Shown here piece after piece: positions 1 through 7,099 of a stretch of 12,460 nt of DNA. Position numbers and translations under genes: made by a program. Below the pieces are notes generated by a model. That model had not been told where the DNA came from and ran no database searches. It worked only from the letters and a program-made list of their open reading frames with translations. The stretch comes from CALIBK01 sp037444165 (GTDB lineage: Bacteria > Desulfobacterota > BSN033 > UBA1163): assembly GCA_037444165.1 (NCBI GenBank), contig JBBIMX010000070.1, positions 1 to 12,460 on the forward strand. Direction: 5' to 3'. Positions within the stretch are counted from its first letter, which is position 1. Each line of letters starts with the position of its first letter.

Positions 1-46
1 ACTCTTAATCAGTAGGTTGCAGGTTCGATTCCTGCACGGCTCACCA
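1..46 (+). tRNA. tRNA-Lys(CTT), 3' part only
   Basis: The window opens inside a tRNA. Positions 2-8 form a 7-nt anticodon loop with CTT at 4-6, which reads the Lys codon AAG. The T-arm follows as a GCAGG/CCTGC stem closing TTCGATT. The 3' acceptor strand is ACGGCTC, then discriminator A and an encoded CCA ending at 46. The D-arm and 5' acceptor strand lie outside the window, so identity rests on the anticodon and the close match of this half to bacterial tRNA-Lys. The gene runs toward the convergent lipoprotein gene, whose stop is only 20 nt away. The sequence after CCA is T-rich, but no clear hairpin is visible. Confidence 0.93.
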
Positions 47-65
47 TTTTAGATCCATTTTTTTC

Positions 66-881
66 TTAGGGCCGGTGGGAGGGAGGCTTGAGTGTCCATC
101 CTATTGGTTTTACGCAAAATTTTCTTGCAGCATCCACCCGATAAGGTGTCCTTTCAACATCCACACTCACTGTGAAACAGTGATCAAATCGCTGAAATTG
201 ATATGGAATAGAGGGAAAGACAAGATTAGAAATTCCGTGTGGTAAAAAAACATCGTTGAGTTGAGCGACTACCTGATCCCGATCCACGATTCGAATATTA
301 GCCCGAAAAGGGCTCCCATCATTTCTCAGCTTTGCTCTAAATCGAAACTCTCTTCCAGGAAGAACAGGGTCAGGCAAGAAATCAAGATCCTCTATAAACA
401 GTGGGCCAATCCGGGGTAAATGCATACTCCATCCATGGGGGGTTCTTCGGGCACAAAACTCTTTCGCCATATCAACGGCTCTTCTTGTTCTTTCAATATC
501 GACTTCTATAATGAAACAATACTCATCCCTTGTGAACCGGTATGGAGTTTTAGGGAAGAGAATTGGATTTTCTCCGGGGCGAATGAGGACATCATAGAGT
601 TCGGTGATGACCTCCTCTCTATCCCTGAGGAAAAGATTCACTCTTACCGAATTTCGAGAAAGATTGACCACCACCGCTTGAAAGCTTACCCTCTGACCTT
701 CGCGAACAGGGTCTGGCGACATGATTAATTCCGTGACCTTTAACTCCTGAGGTCGAATGGTTGGAGGAGGTGGCAGGGGCTCTCGGGGAGGAGGAGCCAT
801 TTGGACATCCGCAACACAGCCATGAAAAATCAGGATAGAAAAAACCAATAAGATGAAGCCCATTTTTGAGATTGATTCCAT
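66..881 (-). CDS. Lipoprotein with two tandem Ig/CARDB-like domains, function unknown
   Basis: I do not recognise a named family. The frame opens at a GTG at 918-920, but the ATG at 879-881 is preferred: it has an AGAGGAG Shine-Dalgarno 9 nt upstream and lies about 49 nt after the predicted transcription start. From this start (271 aa) there is a lipoprotein signal: short basic n-region, hydrophobic stretch FILLVFSILIF, then HGC with Cys22 as the likely lipidated residue. The lipobox is imperfect, with F-H-G before the Cys. A Pro-rich linker precedes two homologous domains at about residues 47-145 and 161-258. Both start with a P-D-P-V...G motif, share an FP..PY(R/Q)F segment and end in CF...D(I/V)ER...A.(K/E)FC. 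Each domain has exactly two Cys 21 residues apart, suggesting one disulfide each in the periplasm. The beta-rich pattern resembles CARDB/Ig-like adhesion domains; that fold is inferred. It has its own promoter and appears monocistronic. Confidence 0.75.
   Translation of the reverse strand: MESISKMGFILLVFSILIFHGCVADVQMAPPPREPLPPPPTIRPQELKVTELIMSPDPVREGQRVSFQAVVVNLSRNSVRVNLFLRDREEVITELYDVLIRPGENPILFPKTPYRFTRDEYCFIIEVDIERTRRAVDMAKEFCARRTPHGWSMHLPRIGPLFIEDLDFLPDPVLPGREFRFRAKLRNDGSPFRANIRIVDRDQVVAQLNDVFLPHGISNLVFPSIPYQFQRFDHCFTVSVDVERTPYRVDAARKFCVKPIGWTLKPPSHRP
108..401 (-). repeat. Internal domain repeat 2 of the lipoprotein
   Basis: Second copy of the duplicated domain. It keeps the P-D-P-V start, the FP-S-I-PYQF segment, the D-V-E-R motif and the two Cys spaced 21 residues apart, but has diverged clearly at the residue level, so the duplication is old. 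Confidence 0.75.
447..743 (-). repeat. Internal domain repeat 1 of the lipoprotein
   Basis: This segment encodes the first copy of the ~100-residue duplicated domain. It runs from the P-D-P-V motif to the second Cys, and aligns with the second copy at 108-401 at a fixed offset of 113-114 residues. Confidence 0.75.
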
Positions 882-935
882 CTCTGAATTCTCCTCTGGT
901 TGGATTCTGCTCAAAGACACTCTATTTTTGACATT

Positions 936-964
936 AAAATATCAGCTTAAATAAAGGATGTCAA
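936..964 (-). promoter_or_regulatory. Sigma-70 type promoter of the lipoprotein gene
   Basis: On the minus strand TTGACA (964-959) is followed by a 17-nt spacer and TATTTT (941-936). This predicts transcription from about 930. Position and strand fit the lipoprotein start at 881 and argue against the GTG at 920, which would have almost no leader. The -35 box is also one arm of an inverted repeat, TTGACAT at 928-934 and ATGTCAA at 958-964, which brackets the promoter and could be an operator. Confidence 0.65.
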
Positions 965-990
965 ATCCTCTTTTCATCCAAACCCTAAAA

Positions 991-1019
991 TGAAAAAGCC
1001 TGCCTTAAGAAGGCAGGCT
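991..1019 (-). terminator. Rho-independent terminator after tRNA-Asp
   Basis: A perfect 10-bp stem (997-1006 with 1010-1019) closes a 3-nt loop. On the minus strand the stem is followed by TTTTTCATTTTA. It lies 10 nt beyond the CCA end of tRNA-Asp and would end the tRNA-Val–tRNA-Asp transcript and any read-through from clpX. On the plus strand no comparable T-tract follows, so it is judged one-directional. Confidence 0.88.
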
Positions 1020-1029
1020 CGATATTTTC

Positions 1030-1106
<77 letters not shown>

Positions 1107-1151
1107 AATTCATCAACCCAAAACTGGAGATCGTGTTTCAAATCCTCCCGA

Positions 1152-1227
1152 TGGTAGGCGGAACAGGGATTGAACCTGCGACCTCCGGCTTGTAAGGCCG
1201 GCGCTCTTCCCACTGAGCTATCCGCCT
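1152..1227 (-). tRNA. tRNA-Val(TAC)
   Basis: A complete 76-nt tRNA. The anticodon stem CCGGC/GCCGG closes CTTACAA, giving anticodon TAC. The acceptor AGGCGGA pairs fully with TCCGCCT, followed by discriminator A and encoded CCA. The T-arm is GCAGG/CCTGT around TTCAATC. It lies 52 nt downstream of the clpX stop, and a good promoter fills that gap. Its anticodon stem is identical to that of the neighbouring tRNA-Asp. Confidence 0.97.
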
Positions 1228-1242
1228 GAAAATTCTGAAATT

Positions 1243-1271
1243 ATTTTAGATAATTCAACTATAAAAGTCAA
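1243..1271 (-). promoter_or_regulatory. Promoter for tRNA-Val–tRNA-Asp
   Basis: On the minus strand TTGACT (1271-1266) is followed by a 17-nt spacer and TAAAAT (1248-1243); each hexamer matches consensus at 5 of 6 positions. Predicted transcription starts near 1236, about ten nt before the mature tRNA-Val 5' end at 1227, a typical pre-tRNA leader length. This gives the two tRNAs their own promoter although they sit at the end of the clpX unit. Confidence 0.7.
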
Positions 1272-1279
1272 CCTCCCGA

Positions 1280-2530
1280 TCAAGCAACCTCCACTTCTTT
1301 TTCATACAGGAGGATGGGACTTTCATGATTCACCACCACTTCTTCACTGATGATACACTCCCGAATATTCGGTTGAGAAGGAATCTCATACATCACATCG
1401 AGCATAATACTTTCCATGATGGCCCGAAGCCCCCGGGCTCCCGATTTCCTTTTTAAGGCTTCTCTCGCAATGGCCATCAGGGCTCCATCCGTAAATCGAA
1501 GTTTCACATTTTCTAATTCGAGAAGCTTTTGATATTGTTTGACCAACGCATTTTTCGGTTTTTTAAGAATATCGACCAGAGCTTCGATACTTAGTTCATC
1601 GAGAGTGGCAATCACTGGGAGTCGTCCTATAAACTCGGGAATCAATCCAAATTTTAAGAGATCTTCGGGTTGAACTTCTCGGAGGAGTTCTCCCGTATCC
1701 CTTTCTTCCTTCGTCTTAATCTCTGCCCCAAAGCCAATGCTTTTCTTTCCAATCCGCTGTTCGATGATCTTTTCCAAGCCGACAAAGGCCCCTCCACAGA
1801 TAAAGAGGATATTCGTCGTATCGACCTGGATAAATTCCTGCTGGGGATGTTTTCTCCCTCCTTTTGGGGGGACACTTGCAATAGTTCCTTCGATGATTTT
1901 TAGGAGGGCCTGTTGAACCCCTTCACCTGAGACATCTCGAGTAATGGAGGGACTGTCGGATTTTCTTGAAATTTTGTCTATTTCATCGATATAAACAATT
2001 CCTTTCTGACAGCGTTCAATATCATAATCAGCAGCCTGGAGGAGGCTCAAGATGATATTTTCAACATCCTCTCCTACATATCCTGCTTCAGTCAGGCAGG
2101 TGGCGTCCGCAATGGTAAAAGGAACGTCCAGAATCTTAGCCAGGGTCTGGGCCAGAAGTGTTTTTCCAGTCCCCGTGGGTCCGATCAGGAGGATATTCGA
2201 TTTCTGAAGCTCTACATCCCCTGAATGGATTCGAGAATCGATGCGTTTATAATGGTTATGGACAGCCACGGAAAGGATCTTTTTGGCCTGTTCCTGTCCA
2301 ATGACATACTCATCCAATTTCGCTTTAATCTCCATGGGCTTAGGGACGGTCAGTTTTCCTGGAACAAATCGCTCTTCCACCTCTTCGGCTATGATCTCGT
2401 TACACAACTCAATACATTCGTCACAAATATAGACGGTGGGACCGGCAATGAGTTTTCTCACCTCATCCTGACTCTTTCCGCAGAAGGAACAGTGTAATAT
2501 CGTCCCGTAATTTCCTCCATCGTTTTTCAT
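1280..2530 (-). CDS. clpX: ATP-dependent Clp protease ATP-binding subunit ClpX
   Basis: ClpX is the hexameric AAA+ unfoldase that recognises tagged substrates and threads them into ClpP in the cytoplasm. The 416-aa protein shows the full family layout. An N-terminal zinc-binding domain has Cys14, 17, 36 and 39. Walker A is GPTGTGKT (117-124), the pore loop is GYVG (150-153) and Walker B is IVYIDE (178-183). The RKH pore-2 loop (GGRKHPQQ), the IGF tripeptide in KSIGFGA that docks on ClpP, and a sensor-2 GARGLR near the C-terminus are all present. Length is normal. The ATG has two overlapping purine-rich SD motifs; AAAGGAG has the better spacing. It lies about 20 nt downstream of clpP and is very likely co-transcribed with it. 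No broken motif was seen. Confidence 0.98.
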   Translation of the reverse strand: MKNDGGNYGTILHCSFCGKSQDEVRKLIAGPTVYICDECIELCNEIIAEEVEERFVPGKLTVPKPMEIKAKLDEYVIGQEQAKKILSVAVHNHYKRIDSRIHSGDVELQKSNILLIGPTGTGKTLLAQTLAKILDVPFTIADATCLTEAGYVGEDVENIILSLLQAADYDIERCQKGIVYIDEIDKISRKSDSPSITRDVSGEGVQQALLKIIEGTIASVPPKGGRKHPQQEFIQVDTTNILFICGGAFVGLEKIIEQRIGKKSIGFGAEIKTKEERDTGELLREVQPEDLLKFGLIPEFIGRLPVIATLDELSIEALVDILKKPKNALVKQYQKLLELENVKLRFTDGALMAIAREALKRKSGARGLRAIMESIMLDVMYEIPSQPNIRECIISEEVVVNHESPILLYEKEVEVA

Positions 2531-2551
2531 CTCCTTCTCCTTTCTGACCCC

Positions 2552-3154
2552 CTACGAACTCTGAGATCGGACAGGACGTTTCTCTACGACCTCATCGATA
2601 ATCCCGTATTCCTTCGCCTGCTGGCCAGTCATATAAAAGTCCCGTTCTGTATCCTTTTGAATCTTTTCCAGAGATTGGGAAGTATGTTTCGCAAGGATGG
2701 CATTGAGTTCCTCTCTGAGCCGAAGGATCTCTTTGGCTTGAATATCCACATCTGTGGCCTGGCCCTGAAATCCTCCCATCGGTTGATGAATCAGGATTCT
2801 CGAATGGGGAAGGGCATAGCGTTTTCCCTTTTCCCCTGCGGCCAGCAGGAGGGCAGCAATGCTGGCGGCCTGTCCCATACAGATCGTAGAGACCCTGGGC
2901 CGAATGTATTGCATCGTATCGTAAATGGCCAGTCCTGAGGTGACAATCCCACCAGGAGAATTGATGTAAAGATGAATATCTTTGTCCGGATCCTCTGATT
3001 CCAAAAAAAGCATTTGAGCAATCACCAGGTTAGCCACATCGTCATCGATCGCTGTTCCGATGAAGATAATTCTTTCCTTTAAAAGTCGGGAATAGATATC
3101 ATAGGCTCTTTCACCTCGTCCATCTCTCTCGATTACAATCGGGATTAGGGTCAT
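2552..3154 (-). CDS. clpP: ATP-dependent Clp protease proteolytic subunit ClpP
   Basis: ClpP is the tetradecameric serine peptidase that works with ClpX. The frame opens at an ATG (3167-3169) overlapping the tig stop as ATGA, but I prefer the ATG at 3152-3154. It yields the family-typical N-terminus MTLIPIVIE and has a GAGGA Shine-Dalgarno 8 nt upstream; the outer ATG has no well-placed one and would add MRKRK. With the inner start (200 aa) the catalytic triad is Ser98 (in GQAAS), His123 (in LIHQP) and Asp172, almost exactly the numbering of mature family members. The oxyanion-loop region (NSPGG) and the handle-helix region are intact. With either start, clpP is tightly coupled to tig. Confidence 0.97.
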   Translation of the reverse strand: MTLIPIVIERDGRGERAYDIYSRLLKERIIFIGTAIDDDVANLVIAQMLFLESEDPDKDIHLYINSPGGIVTSGLAIYDTMQYIRPRVSTICMGQAASIAALLLAAGEKGKRYALPHSRILIHQPMGGFQGQATDVDIQAKEILRLREELNAILAKHTSQSLEKIQKDTERDFYMTGQQAKEYGIIDEVVEKRPVRSQSS

Positions 3155-3165
3155 CTTTCTCTTCC

Positions 3166-4449
3166 TCATCGATATTGGATTTGTGCCTTCTCGAGTAAAA
3201 AATTTAAGGTCTTCTCATTGAGTATCTCTGCCTTCAATTCCGGTTTAAGGTTACGGGTCTCGTATAGTCGCTTTAAGGTCTCCAGGGGTTGACGGGTCCG
3301 CTCGGAGATCTCTTTTAATCGTTCCTCGATTTCTTCCTCCTTGACCTCGATCCCCTCTTGGCTCGCAATCTTTTCCAAAATCAAATAGGTCCGAACCAGT
3401 TTTTGAGCTAATTCTCGATAATCTTCTTCGAGTTTTTCTTCCGAAAGATTTAGCTCTCTCAGCTCCATTCCCTGTGTGGCCAATCTTAACTTCATATCTG
3501 AGACAAGGTCTTTAGCCTGACTTCGGACTAAACTCTCCGGGACTTCGAAAGAATTCGCTTCTAAGAGGCGATCGACGATCTGGTCTTTTAATTGTTTCCT
3601 CAAGAGGGCCTCTTTCTCCTGTTCAAGGTCCCCTTTGATTTTCTTTTTAAACTCTTCCAAGGAAGCATAATCTCCAAAATTTTTAGGAAACTCGTCATCC
3701 AAAGGAGGGAGGATCTTTTCTTTAATTTCTTTAATTTTAACACGAAAAGAGATGGTTTTCCCTGCCCATTTTTTATATCCATAGTCTTCAGGAAAGGAGA
3801 CTGGGATCTCTCTCTCTTCTTCCGGTTTCAGCCCGACTAGGGCCTCTTCCAGCTCAGGGATAAATCGTCCCCCTCCTACTTCGATAGTATAATCCTTGGC
3901 TTTTCCTTCTTCTAAGGGTTTATCCTCAAGCCAGGTTTCATAATCCAAGAGAACAAAATCTCCTCTCTGAATGGGTCTTGGTTCCGGGATCGTCTTTAAA
4001 ATGGCATGGAGGCTTTGAAGATGTCTCAATCTCTCCTCCACCTCTTCGTCTTTCACCTCTTCTTTTTTGCCTTCGAGGGTTAATCCTACATAACCTTCTA
4101 TTTTAATCTCCGGTTTCACTTCCACCGTCATGGTATAATGGAAAGGTTTATCCTTTTCCAACTCTCCCGGATCTATGATTGGAGTGGAGACGGGCTGAAG
4201 ATGACCCTCTGAAATGGCCTCTAAATAGCTATCCTGAATCAATTTCTGAGTGACCTCTGCCTTTACGTAATCTTTAAAATATCGTTCCAGAATTTCGCGA
4301 GGAACTTTTCCTGGTCGAAAACCTTTAATCTTTGCCTTCTTTTTCAGTTCTCCATAAAAGGAATCGATCTCTCGGGAGACCTGTTCCATCGGAATTTCAA
4401 CACTAATCTTCTTTTTAATCGAACTCAAGTCTTCAATTTGTATCTCCAT
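3166..4449 (-). CDS. tig: Trigger factor, ribosome-associated chaperone and peptidyl-prolyl isomerase
   Basis: Trigger factor binds at the ribosomal exit tunnel and shields nascent chains. The 427-aa protein is of usual length. The N-terminal ribosome-binding domain carries the signature GFRPGKVP (43-50). The central FKBP-type PPIase domain spans roughly residues 150-245 (RGDFVLLDYE through FPEDYGYKKWAGK). The C-terminal part is a long charged helical region, as expected for the chaperone arms. The ATG has AGAAAGGG about 9 nt upstream. The gene begins 31 nt after tRNA-Leu, too short for a normal promoter, so tig is probably transcribed together with that tRNA and with clpP and clpX downstream. 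Confidence 0.97.
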   Translation of the reverse strand: MEIQIEDLSSIKKKISVEIPMEQVSREIDSFYGELKKKAKIKGFRPGKVPREILERYFKDYVKAEVTQKLIQDSYLEAISEGHLQPVSTPIIDPGELEKDKPFHYTMTVEVKPEIKIEGYVGLTLEGKKEEVKDEEVEERLRHLQSLHAILKTIPEPRPIQRGDFVLLDYETWLEDKPLEEGKAKDYTIEVGGGRFIPELEEALVGLKPEEEREIPVSFPEDYGYKKWAGKTISFRVKIKEIKEKILPPLDDEFPKNFGDYASLEEFKKKIKGDLEQEKEALLRKQLKDQIVDRLLEANSFEVPESLVRSQAKDLVSDMKLRLATQGMELRELNLSEEKLEEDYRELAQKLVRTYLILEKIASQEGIEVKEEEIEERLKEISERTRQPLETLKRLYETRNLKPELKAEILNEKTLNFLLEKAQIQYR

Positions 4450-4480
4450 GAAGCAAAACCCTTTCTCAATGGTTTAGAAT

Positions 4481-4567
4481 TGGTGCCGAGGGCGGGAGTC
4501 GAACCCGCACAGTCTTGCGACCACGAGATCCTAAGTCTCGCGCGTATTCCAATTTCGCCACCCCGGC
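4481..4567 (-). tRNA. tRNA-Leu(TAG)
   Basis: A complete 87-nt class II tRNA with a long variable arm. The anticodon stem CGAGA/TCTCG closes CTTAGGA, giving anticodon TAG for CUN Leu codons. The acceptor GCCGGGG pairs with CCTCGGC (one G-T), then discriminator A and encoded CCA. The D-arm TGGCGAAATTGG is the usual leucine form. Its 3' end is only 31 nt from the tig start codon, so RNase processing of a joint tRNA–tig transcript is likely. Confidence 0.97.
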
Positions 4568-4573
4568 GAAACT

Positions 4574-4684
4574 ATTTTAGATCAAATGAATCAGACAATT
4601 AAAAAACAAAATAATTTCAATATATTGGAAAAAATCCTCTCTTTTTTTAATAATTAATTAGCACGTTAGGCCCCAATTTGTCAA
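4574..4684 (-). promoter_or_regulatory. Candidate promoters for tRNA-Leu–tig–clpP–clpX
   Basis: Two possibilities are visible on the minus strand. A perfect TTGACA (4684-4679) has a GCTAAT (4662-4657) at a 16-nt spacing, a weak -10 box. Alternatively TAAAAT (4579-4574) lies directly upstream of the tRNA and would start transcription at about its first base, but its -35 (TTAATT) is poor. I cannot choose between them; either would drive the whole unit. Confidence 0.4.
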
Positions 4685-4747
4685 TTAGAAGTGCCGAAAG
4701 AAAGTCTTCCTCGCTGAAAGTTTGAACTCATTTTAAGCCTGATAGAA

Positions 4748-4821
4748 GCATTTCCGAAACCCTTAAATGCGGTAGCCGGACTTTTTGACTGAGTCGGATC
4801 CGCCTCTGGTGGAAGGGTTTC
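4748..4821. other. Nested inverted repeats, possible structured RNA or operator, in the divergent intergenic region
   Basis: The 321-bp gap between tRNA-Leu and the GH57 gene holds no credible ORF. Within it GAAACCCTT (4756-4764) pairs perfectly with AAGGGTTTC (4813-4821). They enclose a second stem: GCGG (4769-4772) with CCGC (4800-4803), continuing as CCG-AC (4776-4781) with GTCGG (4793-4797) and one bulged G. GCATTT/AAATGC (4748-4753, 4765-4770) is a third stem whose loop contains the AAACCCTT arm, so a pseudoknot is possible. The core is GC-richer than its AT-rich flanks. I could not match it to a riboswitch or ncRNA class, and strand is undecided. Confidence 0.35.
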
Positions 4822-4888
4822 TCGACTTCTGATTGAGGGATTATATTGTGTGTTGATTTAAGGGGAAAAATCCTATACATTATCCTTT

Positions 4889-7012
4889 ATGGAAAGAGTC
4901 GCCTTTCTTTTCTGTGTTCATAATCATCAGCCAGTAGGAAATTTTCTTCACGTGATGGAAGAAGCCTTTCAAAAGGCTTACTTCCCTTTCATTAAAACTC
5001 TCCAGAAATATCCTTTCATGAAGATTTCGATCCATTATTCGGGAGTCCTCTGGGATTTCTTCAAAGAGTATCATCCAGAGTTTTTAAAAGAGTTGAGGGA
5101 ATTGGTGGAAAGAGGTCAGCTCGAGATGATGACGGGAGGTTATTACGAGCCCATTCTCGCTGTGATCCCCGATAAAGATAAGATCGGGCAAATCCTTCGG
5201 CTTACCCGGACGATAGAGGCAGAGATGGGGGTAAGGCCACGGGGGATGTGGCTTGCGGAGCGGGTTTGGGAACCTCATCTCCCCAAATATCTGAGGAAGG
5301 CAGGAGTGGAGTATCTCACTATTGATGACTATCACTTCAAGAAATCTGGCCTGAGGGAGGAGGAACTCCATGGATATTATCTTACCGAAGAGGATGGGGA
5401 GGTAGTAAAGGTATTTCCGGGGAGTGAGAGGCTTCGATATATCATTCCTTTTCGCCCACCCGAGGAAACCTTGAGCTATCTTCAGAGACTGAGAGGGACG
5501 TCTCAAGCAGCGATCTTTGCCGATGATGGAGAGAAGTTTGGGGTCTGGCCTTATACCTTTCATTCGGTTTATGAAGAAGGTTGGCTTGAACGTTTTTTTC
5601 AGATGATTGGAGAAAATTTAGATTGGTTAGAGCCTCTCCCTTTAGGACGCTATCTCCAGCTTCACAAGCCTCTCGGGAGAATCTATCTTCCCTGCTCCTC
5701 CTATATGGAGATGGACGAGTGGAGCCTTCCTACCGAGGCCATGATGGGATATGGAAAGGTCCTTCAGAGGCTCAAGGAATGCGAGGAGGGAGAAGAAATC
5801 CGAAGATTTTTGAAGGGCGGTTTCTGGAGAAACTTTTTTGCCAAATATCCAGAATCCAACGATCTCCATAAGAGGGTCCTCTCTCTAAGTAAAAAGATAG
5901 AGAGAAAGAAGTGTTCGCCCTCCCAAAGAGAGGCCCTCTTAAGCCACCTCTATCGGGCCCAATGCAATGACGCCTACTGGCATGGTGTTTTTGGGGGACT
6001 CTACCTTCCTCATCTCCGACATGGGCTCTATGAAAATTTGATTCGGGCAGAAAACCTCTATGATCGGGAGAGGCATAAAAACCAAAACTGGATAGAGATC
6101 GAGAGAGGAGATTTGAATGGAGACCAGGAAGAAGAGGTTCTGGTGAAGACCCCCCAGATCGTCTTTCTTTTCCGCCAGGCAGGAGGAAGCCTGACGGAGA
6201 TGGATTGGCGACCCAAGGCATTTAATATTCTTAATACTCTCACCCGAAGAAAGGAGGGGTACCATCAAAGGGTGCTCGAAGCCAAAGAAGAATCCGGAGG
6301 GGGAGAGATAAGGACCATCCATGAGATTTTTGATTCTAAAGAAAAGGATTTAGATCGTTATCTCCACTTCGATGCTTATCGAAAAGCCTCTTTCTTAGAT
6401 CATTTTATCCCTTTATCCGTGGACTTCGAATCCTTTCGAAAAGGTCAATTGATAGAAGAAGGAGATTTTATTGAATCCCCTTATGAGATTGAAATTAAGA
6501 AAAGGGGTAAAAATCGAAGGCTTCTCTTTTCACGGAGGGGGCATCTTTTTCAAAAGGGAGAGAGATATTCCATCGAAGTCAAGAAAGATTTCTTTTTTCG
6601 TCAGGGACATCCTACTTTAAAGGCAGAGTATCTAATCTCTTCCCAACAGGAGGCCCGGATCGAGACCATTTTTGGCGTGGAGTTCAATATCAACCTCTTG
6701 GCTGGAGAAGCCCCGGATCGATATTATGAGATCCCTGGTCATCACCTGGAGGATCGGAGACTGGCCAGTAGTGGAGAAGTCAGAGGGGTTACAAAAATTT
6801 ATTTAGTCGATGAATGGACAGGGTTTAAACTCTTTTTAGGGGTGGATCGCTCCTCCACCCTATGGAGATTTCCTATTGAGACCGTGTCTCTTTCTGAAAG
6901 CGGATTTGAGAGGGTATTTCAGGGGTCTTGTCTCCTTCTTCTCTGGCCATTAAATTTGAAAGAGAAAGAGGAATTTGATATAGGGATAGAGTTTGGAATT
7001 TGTTCTTTGTGA
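4889..7012 (+). CDS. Glycoside hydrolase family 57, 4-alpha-glucanotransferase / alpha-amylase type
   Basis: A 707-aa intracellular enzyme (no signal peptide) acting on alpha-1,4-glucans such as glycogen or maltodextrin. All five GH57 conserved regions are visible: HNHQP (11-15), GGYYEP (83-88), WLAERVWEP (121-129, nucleophile Glu124), FADDGEKFG (210-218, acid/base Asp212 or Asp213) and DAYWHGVFGGLYLPHLR (361-377). The N-terminal barrel is followed by a helical region and a long C-terminal beta-rich part (from about residue 390), matching Thermococcus litoralis-type 4-alpha-glucanotransferases, which are slightly shorter. A hydrolytic alpha-amylase is the alternative; sequence alone does not decide. 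The ATG is fixed by the HNHQP position, yet no Shine-Dalgarno is close: AGGGGA ends 22 nt upstream. TTGATT (4853-4858) and TATACA (4874-4879) would start transcription almost at the ATG, so a leaderless mRNA is possible. Confidence 0.93.
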   Translation: MERVAFLFCVHNHQPVGNFLHVMEEAFQKAYFPFIKTLQKYPFMKISIHYSGVLWDFFKEYHPEFLKELRELVERGQLEMMTGGYYEPILAVIPDKDKIGQILRLTRTIEAEMGVRPRGMWLAERVWEPHLPKYLRKAGVEYLTIDDYHFKKSGLREEELHGYYLTEEDGEVVKVFPGSERLRYIIPFRPPEETLSYLQRLRGTSQAAIFADDGEKFGVWPYTFHSVYEEGWLERFFQMIGENLDWLEPLPLGRYLQLHKPLGRIYLPCSSYMEMDEWSLPTEAMMGYGKVLQRLKECEEGEEIRRFLKGGFWRNFFAKYPESNDLHKRVLSLSKKIERKKCSPSQREALLSHLYRAQCNDAYWHGVFGGLYLPHLRHGLYENLIRAENLYDRERHKNQNWIEIERGDLNGDQEEEVLVKTPQIVFLFRQAGGSLTEMDWRPKAFNILNTLTRRKEGYHQRVLEAKEESGGGEIRTIHEIFDSKEKDLDRYLHFDAYRKASFLDHFIPLSVDFESFRKGQLIEEGDFIESPYEIEIKKRGKNRRLLFSRRGHLFQKGERYSIEVKKDFFFRQGHPTLKAEYLISSQQEARIETIFGVEFNINLLAGEAPDRYYEIPGHHLEDRRLASSGEVRGVTKIYLVDEWTGFKLFLGVDRSSTLWRFPIETVSLSESGFERVFQGSCLLLLWPLNLKEKEEFDIGIEFGICSL

Positions 7013-7074
7013 AGGGAGTGTTTGATTGCTCCACCTGCGGAGGAGGAGACGGGCCTTGCCCAGGGGCTCCCTAA
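7009..7074 (+). CDS. Possible 21-codon Cys/Gly/Pro-rich peptide (speculative)
   Basis: A GTG at 7009-7011 overlaps the GH57 stop codon as GTGA, the same junction type seen at 9328. The frame runs 21 codons to a TAA at 7072-7074. The peptide contains CSTCGGGDGPCPGAP, with Cys at positions 7, 10 and 17. The stretch is clearly more GC-rich than its surroundings. There is no good Shine-Dalgarno, so translation would rely on coupling, and other frames here are also open for similar lengths. No family is recognised; it may be only GC-rich spacer. Confidence 0.2.
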   Translation: MKGVFDCSTCGGGDGPCPGAP

Positions 7075-7099
7075 AGACCATCTATGAGGAGGGGAAAGG

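Noticed and set aside
420..728. Plus-strand ORF of 102 codons opposite the lipoprotein gene
   Set aside because: It lies wholly antisense to the duplicated domains, which show clear protein-level conservation between copies; it has no recognisable motif.
4748..4821. Known riboswitch (c-di-GMP, cobalamin, fluoride, ZTP considered)
   Set aside because: The conserved core nucleotides of these classes, as I know them, are not present.
5084..5563. Minus-strand ORF of 159 codons inside the GH57 gene
   Set aside because: The opposite strand encodes three conserved GH57 regions here; the antisense translation has no family features.
5772..6322. Overlapping minus-strand ORFs inside GH57
   Set aside because: Several minus-strand frames are open at once here, which reflects base composition; GH57 region 5 lies on the plus strand.
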